Of a DNA stretch of 64,000 nt, positions 37,018 to 46,186 are shown in pieces. Origin of the DNA: Dyella sp. AtDHG13. GTDB lineage: Bacteria > Pseudomonadota > Gammaproteobacteria > Xanthomonadales > Rhodanobacteraceae. Where the stretch lies: positions 230,490 through 294,489 of the forward strand of contig NZ_QICJ01000006.1 of the NCBI RefSeq assembly GCF_003201105.1, given 5' to 3'. Within the stretch, counting starts at the first letter, position 1. Every line of letters starts with the position of its first letter. The notes beneath the pieces are model-generated. The model was not told where the DNA came from, ran no database searches, and worked only from the letters and a program-made list of their open reading frames with translations. Both the position numbers and the translations under genes were made by a program.

Positions 37018-37055
37018 AACGCCCCGGGCGTCGCCCCGGGGCGTTTCCTTTTTCT
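37018..37055 (+). terminator. Intrinsic terminator after phospholipase gene
   Basis: Perfect 11-bp stem 37018-37028 / 37035-37045 (AACGCCCCGGG / CCCGGGGCGTT) followed by a T-rich stretch ending 37054. It is only 18 bases before the next gene start, so some read-through is possible. Confidence 0.85.
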
Positions 37056-37072
37056 CACGGAGGCGGTGAACC

Positions 37073-38683
37073 TTGCATCCCTCGCGTCGTCGTTTTCTTC
37101 AGGGCATGGGGTGGATCGCCGGCGCGGGCGCGCTGCGCGCGTTCGGTGTGCCCATGCACATGGCCATGCATCCCACGAAAGGGAGCAGCCTTTGCAAGCA
37201 TGCCGTGGCCGACCAGACCATCGTGCCGAAGCTGCTCGATCCCGCGCGCCTGACGCCGTTTGTCGACACGTTGCCGGTGCCCGAAGTACTGCATCCCAAG
37301 GCGGGAACGCCACTGCGCATCGCCATGCGCGAAAGCGCGCAGCGCCTTCATCGCGATCTGCCGCCCACGCGGTTGTGGACCTACGGCAACACCATGCCGG
37401 GGCCGACCATCGAGGCACGCAGCGGCGAGGCGGCGCACGTCGAGTGGAGCAACAGCCTGCCATCGCAACACTTCCTGCCCATCGATCACCACGTCTGCGG
37501 CGCCGAGCCGGACAAACCGGAAGTACGCGGTGTCGTGCACGTGCATGGCGCGCGCGTTCCCGCGACGGACGATGGTTATCCCACCGATTGGTTCGTGCCG
37601 GGACAATCGCGCAAGCAGACCTATCCCAATCGCCAGGATGCCGCGACGCTGTGGTATCACGACCACACCATGGGCATCGAGCGCTTGAATCTCTATGCCG
37701 GCTTGTTCGGCATGTACCTGCTGCGCGATGAGCATGAACTGTCGCTGGGTTTGCCCCACGGCGAGCAGGAACTGCCGCTGGTGTTCACCGATCGCCTGCT
37801 GACCGAGGACGGGCAGCTCTACTACCCGGTCTCCGGCGTGAGCGATTCGCCCTGGGTGCCCGAGGTGTTCGGCAACGTGATGCTGGTGAACGGCGCACTG
37901 ATGCCCCGGCTCGACGTGCAGGCGCGCCGTTATCGCTTCCGTGTACTCAACGCCGCGAACGGCCGTTTCTTCCGTCTGAGCCTGCGCGGCCAGAGGCCGT
38001 TCCTGCAGATTGGCAGCGATCAGGGCTTGCTCGCCGCACCGGTGCAGCAGACCAGCTTGTTTCTTGCGCCGGGCGAGCGGGCGGATCTGGTGATGGATTT
38101 TGCCGGCCTCGGCGGTAGCGCCATCGAACTGATGACCGATGCCCTGCCGTTGATGCAGTTCAAGGTGGCGGCGGGGAAGGTGGACGACACCAGCCGCGTG
38201 CCGGCGGTACTACGCGACGTACCGCGCATGCCCGAATCGGCCGCGACCAACACCCGCGTGCTGACCATCGACGAATACGCCGATTGCGTGGCCGAACCCA
38301 TGCTGATGCTGCTGGACGGCAAGCATTGGCATGATCCGGTGAGCGAAAAGCCACGCCTGGGCAGCACGGAAATCTGGAGCTTCCTCAACCTGACCGGGGA
38401 CACGCATCCGATCCATCTGCATCTGGTGCGCTTCCAGATTCTCGACCGCCGTCCCTTCGACGTGGATCAGTACCTGGAATCCAGGACGCTGCGCTACACC
38501 GGCCCCGCGCAACCGCCGCCGCCGCACGAAGCCGGCTGGAAAGACACGGCGCAGGTCTATCCCGGCATGGTGACGCGCTACATCATCACCTTCGAGGGCT
38601 ACACCGGCCGCTACGTATGGCACTGCCACCTGCTGGAGCATGCCTCGAACGAAATGATGCGGCCGTTCGAGGTGCTGGCCTAG
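37073..38683 (+). CDS. Tat-exported multicopper oxidase (CotA/bilirubin-oxidase type)
   Basis: 536 residues. Starts with TTG (GGAGG at 37059-37063, nine bases upstream); no ATG gives the full signal. The N-terminus has the twin-arginine motif SRRRFLQG. Copper ligands: VHVHGARVPATDDG and LWYHDHTMGI (trinuclear site), then DTHPIHLHLVRFQIL and YVWHCHLLEHASNEMMRPFEV (type 1, 2 and 3 coppers), the last Met pair including the axial ligand. The overall layout matches spore-coat CotA and bilirubin oxidase rather than CueO. Substrates of relatives are phenols, bilirubin and metal ions; the natural one here is unknown. Confidence 0.92.
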   Translation: MHPSRRRFLQGMGWIAGAGALRAFGVPMHMAMHPTKGSSLCKHAVADQTIVPKLLDPARLTPFVDTLPVPEVLHPKAGTPLRIAMRESAQRLHRDLPPTRLWTYGNTMPGPTIEARSGEAAHVEWSNSLPSQHFLPIDHHVCGAEPDKPEVRGVVHVHGARVPATDDGYPTDWFVPGQSRKQTYPNRQDAATLWYHDHTMGIERLNLYAGLFGMYLLRDEHELSLGLPHGEQELPLVFTDRLLTEDGQLYYPVSGVSDSPWVPEVFGNVMLVNGALMPRLDVQARRYRFRVLNAANGRFFRLSLRGQRPFLQIGSDQGLLAAPVQQTSLFLAPGERADLVMDFAGLGGSAIELMTDALPLMQFKVAAGKVDDTSRVPAVLRDVPRMPESAATNTRVLTIDEYADCVAEPMLMLLDGKHWHDPVSEKPRLGSTEIWSFLNLTGDTHPIHLHLVRFQILDRRPFDVDQYLESRTLRYTGPAQPPPPHEAGWKDTAQVYPGMVTRYIITFEGYTGRYVWHCHLLEHASNEMMRPFEVLA

Positions 38684-38705
38684 TTCAACGCCTCGGTGGA
38701 TGTCG

Positions 38706-39380
38706 TCATTCGGTGTCCTGCGGCGCATCGCGCAGGGCGGCGGGCGGTGGCGGCAAGGTATCCGGCGCGACCGCGCCGCCGGAAATGATGAAGGCCATGG
38801 CCTGGTCCATGGTCCAGTCGGTGGGCGTCAGTTCGTCCACCGGCACCACTTCCAGGTAGCCGCCGGTGGGATTGGGCGTGGTGGGGATATAGACGGCCGC
38901 CATTTCACGGCCGGTGCCTTCTTCCATCATCACGCGCGTGACGAAACCCACCACCTTCATGCCACGGCGTGGGAAATCGATCAGCACCACGCGCTGCACG
39001 CCCGAAGGCTTCTGCTGCAGCACGGCCATGAGCTTCTTGGTGCCGCCGTAGATGGTCTGCACCAGCGGAATGCGCGCCAGCAAGGCGTCGAAACCGTCGA
39101 TCAGCCGCTGGCCGATCACGCGATTGGCTAACCAGCCAAGCAAATAGAGCACGCCCAGCGTCAGCAGCAGCGCCACCACAAAGGTGAGCCATGCATTATT
39201 GAGCGCGATACCCGCCCACGGAGTGGCGGAAGACAGCGTGGTCAGCAGCGCGGACGCCAGCGGCGTGCCGATGCCAGCCAGCATGCTCAGCACGAACTTG
39301 AACACCACCCACGTCACCCACAGCGGAATGAAGGTGAGCAGGCCGGTGAACAGGTAACGTTTGATGCGCAGGCGTTTCAT
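38706..39380 (-). CDS. DUF502 membrane protein
   Basis: 224 residues. Two helices near the start (YLFTGLLTFIPLWVTWVVFK and WLTFVVALLLTLGVLYLLGW), followed by the DUF502 soluble domain with RIPLVQTIYGGTKKL, VVLIDFPRRGMKVVGFVT, YIPTTPNPTGGYLEVVP and MDQAMAFIISGGAV. The family (related to plant LAZ1-interacting COV proteins) has no settled function. It converges with the oxidase gene. Confidence 0.88.
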   Translation of the reverse strand: MKRLRIKRYLFTGLLTFIPLWVTWVVFKFVLSMLAGIGTPLASALLTTLSSATPWAGIALNNAWLTFVVALLLTLGVLYLLGWLANRVIGQRLIDGFDALLARIPLVQTIYGGTKKLMAVLQQKPSGVQRVVLIDFPRRGMKVVGFVTRVMMEEGTGREMAAVYIPTTPNPTGGYLEVVPVDELTPTDWTMDQAMAFIISGGAVAPDTLPPPPAALRDAPQDTE

Positions 39381-39486
39381 GGCGGGGCCGAAGAAGGAGG
39401 GGACACGCCATTGTCCCACGGCAACCCGCTTTGCGCCGCAGGCGATCCATGGCTACCTCGCTTCCGCGGTCGCCTTGGAGCGCCGG

Positions 39487-39975
39487 TTATGCAGCTCGCG
39501 ACTGCGCGTTGTCCGGGGCATCGGCGCGCGCCTTGGGCTTGAGCCGCACATACAGCTGCTTGCGCACGCGCGCCACGACTTCACCGCCGCGGGTGACGAC
39601 GTCCACGTCGAACCAGCGCAGCACCTTCTCTCCGCCCGCTGCCGCCGCGCGCAGTTCGTCGACCACGGAAGCCTCCAGCTTGAAGTGCGCGTAGACATCC
39701 TCGCGACCCGGTGCAACAAACTCGATGGCGCCCGCCTTGTCCCATACGAAGTAGTCGTTGCCCAGCTGGTGTATGGCCAACAGCATCCAGAAGGGGTCGG
39801 TCATGGCGAACAGGTTGCCGCCGAACTGTGTGCGCACGTAGTTGCGGTTCCAGGGGCGCAGGCGCAGCACTACGCGCAGTTCCGACCAGTCCTCGGACAC
39901 GTACTGGACGCGAATGCTGTTGAACAGGAACGGCGGCCACAGGTTCATCAGGCGGCGGAAGGTGGAGGCGCGCAT
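39487..39975 (-). CDS. DUF4442 hot-dog fold protein (PaaI-like thioesterase)
   Basis: 162 residues. Starts MRASTFRRLMNLWPPFLFNSI, with VVLRLRPWNRNYVRTQFGGNLFAMTDPFW carrying the hot-dog helix signature (GG-x-x-F-A-x-x-D), and EVVARVRKQLYVRLK at the end. Members are acyl-CoA thioesterase-like; some lack activity. The ATG at 39975 is where homology begins. Confidence 0.8.
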   Translation of the reverse strand: MRASTFRRLMNLWPPFLFNSIRVQYVSEDWSELRVVLRLRPWNRNYVRTQFGGNLFAMTDPFWMLLAIHQLGNDYFVWDKAGAIEFVAPGREDVYAHFKLEASVVDELRAAAAGGEKVLRWFDVDVVTRGGEVVARVRKQLYVRLKPKARADAPDNAQSRAA

Positions 39976-40018
39976 GGGCGGGACGGGGCAATGGCAAGGG
40001 CTCCCAATATAACCTAAA

Positions 40019-40034
40019 CATACGCATGCGTATG
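40019..40034. promoter_or_regulatory. Perfect 16-bp palindrome
   Basis: CATACGCATGCGTATG reads the same on both strands. It lies in the 191-base divergent gap between the DUF4442 gene (44 bases from its start) and the S9 peptidase gene (133 bases from its start), beside the AT-rich stretch AATATAACCTAAA. It looks like a dimeric repressor site. Confidence 0.5.
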
Positions 40035-40166
40035 GATTTGTGTGTATTCGCTGATTTGTCCGCAGGGAAGTGCAGATTGTCCGCATGCTGCCCTCGGGGA
40101 GGCCGCATTCCGTGCCTATACTCCGCCGCAGCGATGGCGCGAGGGGCGCCCGCACTTGGGGGAAAG

Positions 40167-42161
40167 ATGAAAAACGGAATCCGGCGCGCAGCCTTCTGCG
40201 CGCTCAGCGTCTTGTCGTACCCGTTGTTTGCCGCCAACACCGTGTCATTGGATGACCTCGCACGGCATGAGCAATACGACAGCGTGAAAATCTCTGGCGA
40301 CGGTCACTACCTGGCTGCCACCACGGTGGTGAAAGGCAAGCCGATGCTGGCGCTGGTGGATCTGGTCAATCACAAGGGCACCATGCTCAAACCCCGCGAA
40401 GGCAACCAGGTGGTTGATTTCTGGTGGGTTAACAACCGCCGGGTGCTCTATACCGAAGGCACCAAGGTGAGCGGTTGGGATCGGCCCTTCGCCACCGGCG
40501 AAATCTTCGGCGTGAACGGGGATGGCACGGGTGCCCAGATTCTGTTCGGCTACCGCGCGGGCAACTCGAATCAGGCGACGCACATCCAGCAGGCGCAGGC
40601 TGAGCGCGCATCGGCCGAACTGGTAGATACGCTACGCAACGGTGACGGCAATCGCGTGCTGATCGCGGTGACGCCCTGGGACAGTGGCGCGGATGGCGCG
40701 TACACACAGATATTCCAGATGGATGTGAATAACGGGACCAAGCGCCCCGTGGGTACCGCGCCGATTCGCAACGCGTCCTTCGTGGTGGACAACCAGGGCG
40801 TCGCGCGCTTCGCCAAGGGCATCGACAGCCATGCCTACCCGGTCGTGTATTACCGCAGTGGCGAGGGCCAGTCGTGGGAGCTCCTGTTCCAGGGCTCGGC
40901 CGAGCGAAGCGTGCCTTGGCCGGAGGCCTTCAACCGCGAGGATTCACAGGTTTTCATGTGGTGTCAGGCAAAAGGCGCCGTCGGAGCGCTGTGTCCATGG
41001 GACGTGGCGACACGGTCCATGAAGGAGCCCGTGTGGACCAGTCCGGACTCCGATGGCAGCGACCTCATGCGCAGTCTCGATCGGCGTGATGTCGTCGGCG
41101 TGTATGGCATGCCGGCGAGGCCGTCGGCTTCGGCCTTCGTGGCGGGGTCGGACACGATGAAGGCGATCGGCGCGTTGACCAAGGCGCTGCCCGGCGAAAG
41201 CATCCGTATCGTTTCCAGCACAGACGACGGCGAAAAGGCCGTGGCGCTGGCTTCGTCCGACATGGATCCCGGTACCTATTTTCTGTGGGACAAGACGACA
41301 GGCAAGGCTGAGCCGCTGCTGCAGCGTGCGGACTGGATCAAGCCCGACAGGATGGCGCAGATGGAGCCTGTCGAATTCAAATCGCGCGACCAGCTCGCCA
41401 TCCATGGCTATCTCAGCATGCCTCCGGGGCGCGAGCAGGCAAAGCATCTGCCCATGGTGGTGCTGGTGCATGGCGGCCCGTTCGGCATACGCGACAACTG
41501 GGAGTTCGATCCCACCGTGCAGGCGCTGGCTACGCGGGGTTACGCGGTGCTGCAGGTGAATTTCCGCGGCTCCGGCGGTTACGGTCATGCCTTCGAGCAT
41601 GCCGGCTATCGGGAATGGGGCGGCAAGATGCAAGACGACGTTACCGATGCCACGCATTGGGCGATCGAGCAGGGCATTGCGATGCCGGGCCACATCTGCA
41701 TCTTCGGCGGCAGCTACGGTGGATACGCGGCGTTGGAGGGCGCGGTGAAGGAGCCCGACCTCTATCGTTGCGCGATCGGCTACGTCGGCGTCTACGACTT
41801 GGCGAAAATGTATACGGACGGCGATATCTCCGATCGCACGTCCGGCAAAAACTATCTGCGCACGACGCTCGGTACCGACCCGGCGGAGCTGGCCGCCCAT
41901 TCACCCATCAACCAGTTGGACCGGTTGAAGGCAAACGTCATGCTGATCGTCGGCGGGCAGGACGAGCGCGTGCCACCGATCCAGGGTGAATCGATGCACG
42001 CGGCACTGCTCAAGCGCGGCATCGCCCACGAATGGCTGTACAAGTCAGGCGAGGGGCATGGGTTCTATGACGAGCAGAACCGTGCCGAGTTGTTCGAGCG
42101 TGTTGTCCGCTTCCTGGATCAGAACATCGGCAGCAACGGTGCGACGGCCAGCGCGCCGTAA
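40167..42161 (+). CDS. S9 family prolyl oligopeptidase-type peptidase
   Basis: 664 residues. Signal peptide MKNGIRRAAFCALSVLSYPLFA; beta-propeller to about residue 400; alpha/beta-hydrolase domain with catalytic S516 in FGGSYGGYAALEG, D599 in VGGQDERVPPIQGE and H631 in GEGHGFYD. Periplasmic dipeptidyl/acylaminoacyl peptidase expected. GGGGGAAAG before the ATG at 40167 fixes the start. Confidence 0.93.
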   Translation: MKNGIRRAAFCALSVLSYPLFAANTVSLDDLARHEQYDSVKISGDGHYLAATTVVKGKPMLALVDLVNHKGTMLKPREGNQVVDFWWVNNRRVLYTEGTKVSGWDRPFATGEIFGVNGDGTGAQILFGYRAGNSNQATHIQQAQAERASAELVDTLRNGDGNRVLIAVTPWDSGADGAYTQIFQMDVNNGTKRPVGTAPIRNASFVVDNQGVARFAKGIDSHAYPVVYYRSGEGQSWELLFQGSAERSVPWPEAFNREDSQVFMWCQAKGAVGALCPWDVATRSMKEPVWTSPDSDGSDLMRSLDRRDVVGVYGMPARPSASAFVAGSDTMKAIGALTKALPGESIRIVSSTDDGEKAVALASSDMDPGTYFLWDKTTGKAEPLLQRADWIKPDRMAQMEPVEFKSRDQLAIHGYLSMPPGREQAKHLPMVVLVHGGPFGIRDNWEFDPTVQALATRGYAVLQVNFRGSGGYGHAFEHAGYREWGGKMQDDVTDATHWAIEQGIAMPGHICIFGGSYGGYAALEGAVKEPDLYRCAIGYVGVYDLAKMYTDGDISDRTSGKNYLRTTLGTDPAELAAHSPINQLDRLKANVMLIVGGQDERVPPIQGESMHAALLKRGIAHEWLYKSGEGHGFYDEQNRAELFERVVRFLDQNIGSNGATASAP

Positions 42162-42170
42162 AGAAACGCG

Positions 42171-42198
42171 AAGCCCATTCCCTCGCGGGAATGGGCTT
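42171..42198 (+). terminator. Hairpin after the S9 peptidase gene
   Basis: Perfect 12-bp stem 42171-42182 / 42187-42198 (AAGCCCATTCCC with GGGAATGGGCTT) with a TCGC tetraloop, ten bases after the stop. No T-run follows, so termination strength is uncertain. A second hairpin (42219-42226 / 42231-42238) lies just after the stop of the oppositely oriented thioredoxin gene. Confidence 0.55.
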
Positions 42199-42245
42199 GA
42201 CGGATGCGGCTTGGTGATCGGGCGGCATGCGCCGCCCGGATGACA

Positions 42246-43106
42246 TCAGAACACCAGCGACGCCATGCGCCGACGATAGCGGCCAACCAGTTCGGCATCG
42301 TCCAGCGTGGTGAAGGCGGCCAGCAGGCGCTTCTTGGCCTGGCCGTCGTTCCAGTCGCGTGCCTTTTCCAGGATGACGAGGAACTGGTCCAGGCCGGCGG
42401 TGGCGTCGCCTTCCAGCAGCAGGCGCACGCCGAGCAGGTCGCGGGCGGCCCAGTCGGTGGCATCGGCCTGCACGCGCTGCTGCAGCTCGGGCAGCGACGG
42501 CGCGCCGGCCAGCGCACGAGCAAGGTCGAGCTGGCTGCGCAGGCGCACGGCGCGGGCGTCGGTGGCGAGGTTGGCGGGCAGCGAGCTCAGCTCGGCCTCG
42601 GCCGCGTCGGCGTGGCCGGCGCGCATCAGCGCCAGTGCGAGATCCAGCTTCAGCTCGGGTTGATCCGGCTCGGCGGCGATGGCCTGCTGCAGGCGGTTGA
42701 TCGCTTCCTCGGGGGATTCCGGCGCCACGTCCGCGTCGTTGGCCGCGCCGTCGAGCGCCTGTACGTGCTTCTGCAGGAATTCGCGCAGCTGGCCTTCGGG
42801 CAGGGCGCCGGCGAAGCCGTCGACGATCTGCCCGTCCTTCACCAGCATCACGGTGGGAATGCTGCGGATGCCGAACATGGCCGCCAGCTGCTGCGACTTG
42901 TCCACGTCGACCTTGGCCAGCCGGAACGCGCCGTTGAACTCGCCGGCCAGCTTTTCCAGCATCGGGCCCAGCGTCTTGCACGGGCCGCACCAGGTCGCCC
43001 AGAAATCCACCAGGATCGGCGTGGTCAGCGAGGCCTGCAGCACCTCGGCTTCGAAGTTGTCCTCGCGCACGTCAAAAACATGCGTATCGGCGGTCGTGGC
43101 ACTCAC
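42246..43106 (-). CDS. ybbN: Thioredoxin-TPR chaperedoxin (CnoX/YbbN family)
   Basis: 286 residues. N-terminal thioredoxin domain with an intact active site WCGPC in PILVDFWATWCGPCKTLGP and the cis-proline block IRSIPTVMLVKDG; C-terminal TPR-like helical region from about residue 130 (EEAINRLQQAIAAEPDQPEL). E. coli YbbN has lost the CxxC redox pair; this one keeps it, so both redox and chaperone activity are possible. GTG at 43106 has GGGAGTTTCCA upstream and is preferred to ATG 43136. Confidence 0.9.
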   Translation of the reverse strand: MSATTADTHVFDVREDNFEAEVLQASLTTPILVDFWATWCGPCKTLGPMLEKLAGEFNGAFRLAKVDVDKSQQLAAMFGIRSIPTVMLVKDGQIVDGFAGALPEGQLREFLQKHVQALDGAANDADVAPESPEEAINRLQQAIAAEPDQPELKLDLALALMRAGHADAAEAELSSLPANLATDARAVRLRSQLDLARALAGAPSLPELQQRVQADATDWAARDLLGVRLLLEGDATAGLDQFLVILEKARDWNDGQAKKRLLAAFTTLDDAELVGRYRRRMASLVF

Positions 43107-43246
43107 TGGAAACTCCCGTTGACGGATGCCCTTCACATCAGGGCGTCGTCCAGCATATCAAGGTTGCGGGGCCCGCCGTGGGCCCAGGAAAGGCCACTGG
43201 AACGGGCCCTATCGGCGAAAGCCCCGATATTTGCGAAAATCATCAC

Positions 43247-43888
43247 ATGACCATGCCATCGCAAGGCATCAAACCCGCCATCGCGCCGCCCACCCTGTGG
43301 ATCTGCGAGCATTGCGACACGGTATACCGCCGTCGCCAGCTGGCCTGTGGCGAAGTGGCCCGCTGTGCACGCTGCGACGCGATCCTCGCCCGCCACCACA
43401 GCCTTGGCGTCAGCGGCATGCTGGCGCTGGTGATCACGGCGATGATCGCCTTCGTGCAGGCCAATATCTGGCCCATCGTGACGCTGGGGCTCAACGGCCA
43501 GCTGATCAGCACCACGCTGTGGGGCTGCATCACCATGATGTGGCAGGAGCACTCGCAGGTGGTGGCGGTGATCGCCGCGCTGACCCTGTTCTTCTTTCCC
43601 ATCATGAAGATGGGCCTGCTGTTCTGGGTCTTGCTGTATGCCCGCAGGCGGCGCCGTGCGCCCGGCTTCCGCGCGGTGATGGTGCTGCTCTACCGCATCG
43701 GCCCCTGGACGATGAGCGAGGTGTTCGTGCTGGGCGCGCTGGTGGCGGTGGTCAAGGCGCACATGTATTTCGACGTGCTGCCCAATCCGGGCATCTTCGC
43801 CTATGGCGTGCTGATGCTGATCATCACGGCGTTCTCCAGCATCGACGTGCGTCGCCTGTGGGACCTCACCGAGGAGGCGCCGGCATGA
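43247..43888 (+). CDS. pqiA: PqiA family membrane protein, first half
   Basis: 213 residues. Zinc-ribbon-like start WICEHCDTVYRRRQLACGEVARCARCDAIL (two CxxC pairs, split here into adjoining blocks), then four membrane helices with ANIWPIVTLGLNG and SEVFVLGALVAVVKA. E. coli PqiA is one chain with two such units; here each unit is its own gene. The PqiABC system moves lipids between inner and outer membranes. ATG 43247 chosen; ATG 43253 also possible. Overlaps the next gene by ATGA. Confidence 0.9.
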   Translation: MTMPSQGIKPAIAPPTLWICEHCDTVYRRRQLACGEVARCARCDAILARHHSLGVSGMLALVITAMIAFVQANIWPIVTLGLNGQLISTTLWGCITMMWQEHSQVVAVIAALTLFFFPIMKMGLLFWVLLYARRRRRAPGFRAVMVLLYRIGPWTMSEVFVLGALVAVVKAHMYFDVLPNPGIFAYGVLMLIITAFSSIDVRRLWDLTEEAPA

Positions 43889-44508
43889 CCGACTTGCCCC
43901 GCGCCAGCGACCTCGGCCTGATCGGTTGCCATGTCTGCCGCATGGTCTGCCGCGACGTGAAGGCGGAAAACGCCGTGTGCCCGCGCTGCGGTTCGCCGCT
44001 GCACAAGCGCAAGTCCAGCAGCTATACCCGCACCTGGGCGCTGCTGATCGCGGCCTTCATGTTCTATGTGCCGGCCAATGTGCTGCCCATCATGCGCACG
44101 GTGAGCCTGGGCGACGTCGACGACAACACCATCTTGAGCGGCATCATCGAGCTGTGGGTCAAGGGTTCGCCCGATCTTGCCGTTATCGTGTTCACCGCGA
44201 GCATCATGGTGCCGGTGCTGAAGTTCTTCGCGCTGGGCCTGCTGCTGATCAGCTCGCAGCGGGGCAGCACCTGGGCCCAGCGGCAGCGCTCCAAGCTTTA
44301 CCGGCTGGTGGAGTTCATCGGCTACTGGTCGATGCTGGACGTGTTCGTGGTGGCGCTGCTCACAGCGCTGGTGCAATTCGGTTTCTTCAGCCAGGTGGAA
44401 CCCCTGCCTGGCGTGGTGTTCTTCGGCCTCACCGTGGTGATTACCATGGTCGCCTCGATGACGTTCGATCCGCGCTTGATCTGGGATGGCAGGGACTTCG
44501 ATGACTGA
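43885..44508 (+). CDS. pqiA: PqiA family membrane protein, second half
   Basis: 207 residues. Zinc-ribbon pairs in LIGCHVCRMVC and AVCPRCGSPLHKRK, then four helices with the PqiA signature MFYVPANVLPIMRTVSLGDV and FIGYWSMLDVFVVALLTALVQ. Equivalent to the C-terminal half of E. coli PqiA. ATGA overlap with the gene before and an eight-base overlap with pqiB. Confidence 0.9.
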   Translation: MTDLPRASDLGLIGCHVCRMVCRDVKAENAVCPRCGSPLHKRKSSSYTRTWALLIAAFMFYVPANVLPIMRTVSLGDVDDNTILSGIIELWVKGSPDLAVIVFTASIMVPVLKFFALGLLLISSQRGSTWAQRQRSKLYRLVEFIGYWSMLDVFVVALLTALVQFGFFSQVEPLPGVVFFGLTVVITMVASMTFDPRLIWDGRDFDD

Positions 44509-46186
44509 CGAAAACAAGATCGCCGAAGGCCTGCCCGAGCCGGTCGTGCAGCGGCCGCGCATCAATGCCTCGCTGGTGTGGCTGGTGCCGATCATCGCGG
44601 CGCTGGTTGGCCTGTCGCTGGTGATCCATGCTTGGTCCGAGGCCGGCCCCACCATCAGCATCAGCTTCCAGAGCGCGGAGGGCCTGGATCCGGGCAAGAC
44701 GCCGGTGAAGTACAAGAGCGTGGTGATCGGCAAGGTCACCACCGTGCGCCTGAGCGAAGACCGCACCCACGTGGTGGCCAAGGTGGCGCTGGAGAAGAGC
44801 GCCAAGAGCTTCGCCACCGCCGACTCGCGCTTCTGGGTGGTGCGTCCGCGCATCGGCCTGGGCGGCGTATCCGGCATCGACACGCTGCTGTCCGGCGCCT
44901 TCATCGGCGCGGACGTGGGCCAGTCGCAGGAGCCCAAGGACGATTTCGTCGGCCTGGAATCCCCGCCCACGGTGACGCATGGCGCGCCGGGCAAGACCTT
45001 CGACCTGCATGCCGACGACCTCGGCTCGCTGGACATCGGCTCGCCCATCTATTTCCGCCGCATCCAGGTGGGCCGGGTGTCCTCCTATCACCTCAACAAG
45101 GACGGCAAGGGCGTCACGTTGCAGATCTTCATCGACGCGCCGAACGACCAGTTCGTCAACACCTCGTCGCGCTTCTGGAACGCCAGCGGCGTGGACGTGT
45201 CGCTGGGCGCCGACGGCCTGAAGGTGAACACGCAATCGCTGGCCACGGTGCTGGCCGGCGGCGTGGCATTCCAGGATCCGCCGGGGCCGCACGACGCCTC
45301 GCCCGCGCAGGAGAACGACGCCTTCACCCTGTTCAACGACAAGGCCACGGCCATGGCGCCGCCGGATGGCGAGCCGCGCTACATCCGCATGCGCTTCAGC
45401 CAGTCGCTGCGTGGCCTGGCGGTGGATGCGCCGGTGGAATTCCTGGGCGTGCCGTTCGGGCGCGTGGTGTCGATCAACCTCGACTTCGACGAGAAGACCC
45501 AGACCTTCCCCACCATCGTGGGCGCGGTGGTGTACCCCGCGCGGCTGGGCAAGGCCCACGACAAGCTGGTGGCGCTGGCCAAGGCGCAGGGCGACGACGA
45601 GCAGATGTCGCAGATGATGGGCCGCCTGGTGGAGCACGGCCTGCGTGCGCAGGCGCGCACCGGCAATCTGCTGACGGGGCAGCTCTACATCGCCATGGAT
45701 TTCCTGCCCAAGGCGCCCAAGGTCGAGTTCGATGGGCGCAGCAAGCCGCTGGAAATCCCGACGGCGCCGGGCGACTTCGACAAGATCCAGCAGCAGATCG
45801 CCGATATCGTCGGCAAGGTGCAGAAAGTCCCGTTCGACAGCATAGGCAACAACCTCAACGACACGCTGAGCGAACTGCACAAGACCTTGCAGCAGGTCAA
45901 CGGCAGCGTGCTGCCCGAGGTGAAGACCACGCTGCAGGGCGCGCAGAAGACCCTGGGTAACGCCAACAACGCCTTCGCGCCCGACTCGCAGCTGCAACAG
46001 AACCTGGGCGGCAGCCTGCAGGAACTGCAGCGCGCCGCGCGCTCGCTGCGCGTGCTCACCGATTACCTGGGCGACCATCCGGACGCGCTGCTGCGCGGCC
46101 GCCGCGCCGACGACAAGCCACTGCAACAGCAAGCACCAACGCCGCCTCCGCCGCAGGACGCGCCGACACAAGGGAGCAAGCCATGA
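44501..46186 (+). CDS. pqiB: PqiB, MlaD/MCE-domain intermembrane lipid transport protein
   Basis: 561 residues. One N-terminal membrane helix (LVWLVPIIAALVGLSLVIHAW) and three MCE repeats starting near ISISFQSAEGLDPGKTPVKY, HADDLGSLDIGSPIYFRRIQVG and RFSQSLRGLAVDAPVEFLGVPFG. A C-terminal amphipathic helical stretch (about 430-530) would form the needle reaching the outer membrane, as in E. coli PqiB. Ends with a Pro/Gln-rich tail; its stop overlaps pqiC by ATGA. Confidence 0.93.
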   Translation: MTDENKIAEGLPEPVVQRPRINASLVWLVPIIAALVGLSLVIHAWSEAGPTISISFQSAEGLDPGKTPVKYKSVVIGKVTTVRLSEDRTHVVAKVALEKSAKSFATADSRFWVVRPRIGLGGVSGIDTLLSGAFIGADVGQSQEPKDDFVGLESPPTVTHGAPGKTFDLHADDLGSLDIGSPIYFRRIQVGRVSSYHLNKDGKGVTLQIFIDAPNDQFVNTSSRFWNASGVDVSLGADGLKVNTQSLATVLAGGVAFQDPPGPHDASPAQENDAFTLFNDKATAMAPPDGEPRYIRMRFSQSLRGLAVDAPVEFLGVPFGRVVSINLDFDEKTQTFPTIVGAVVYPARLGKAHDKLVALAKAQGDDEQMSQMMGRLVEHGLRAQARTGNLLTGQLYIAMDFLPKAPKVEFDGRSKPLEIPTAPGDFDKIQQQIADIVGKVQKVPFDSIGNNLNDTLSELHKTLQQVNGSVLPEVKTTLQGAQKTLGNANNAFAPDSQLQQNLGGSLQELQRAARSLRVLTDYLGDHPDALLRGRRADDKPLQQQAPTPPPPQDAPTQGSKP

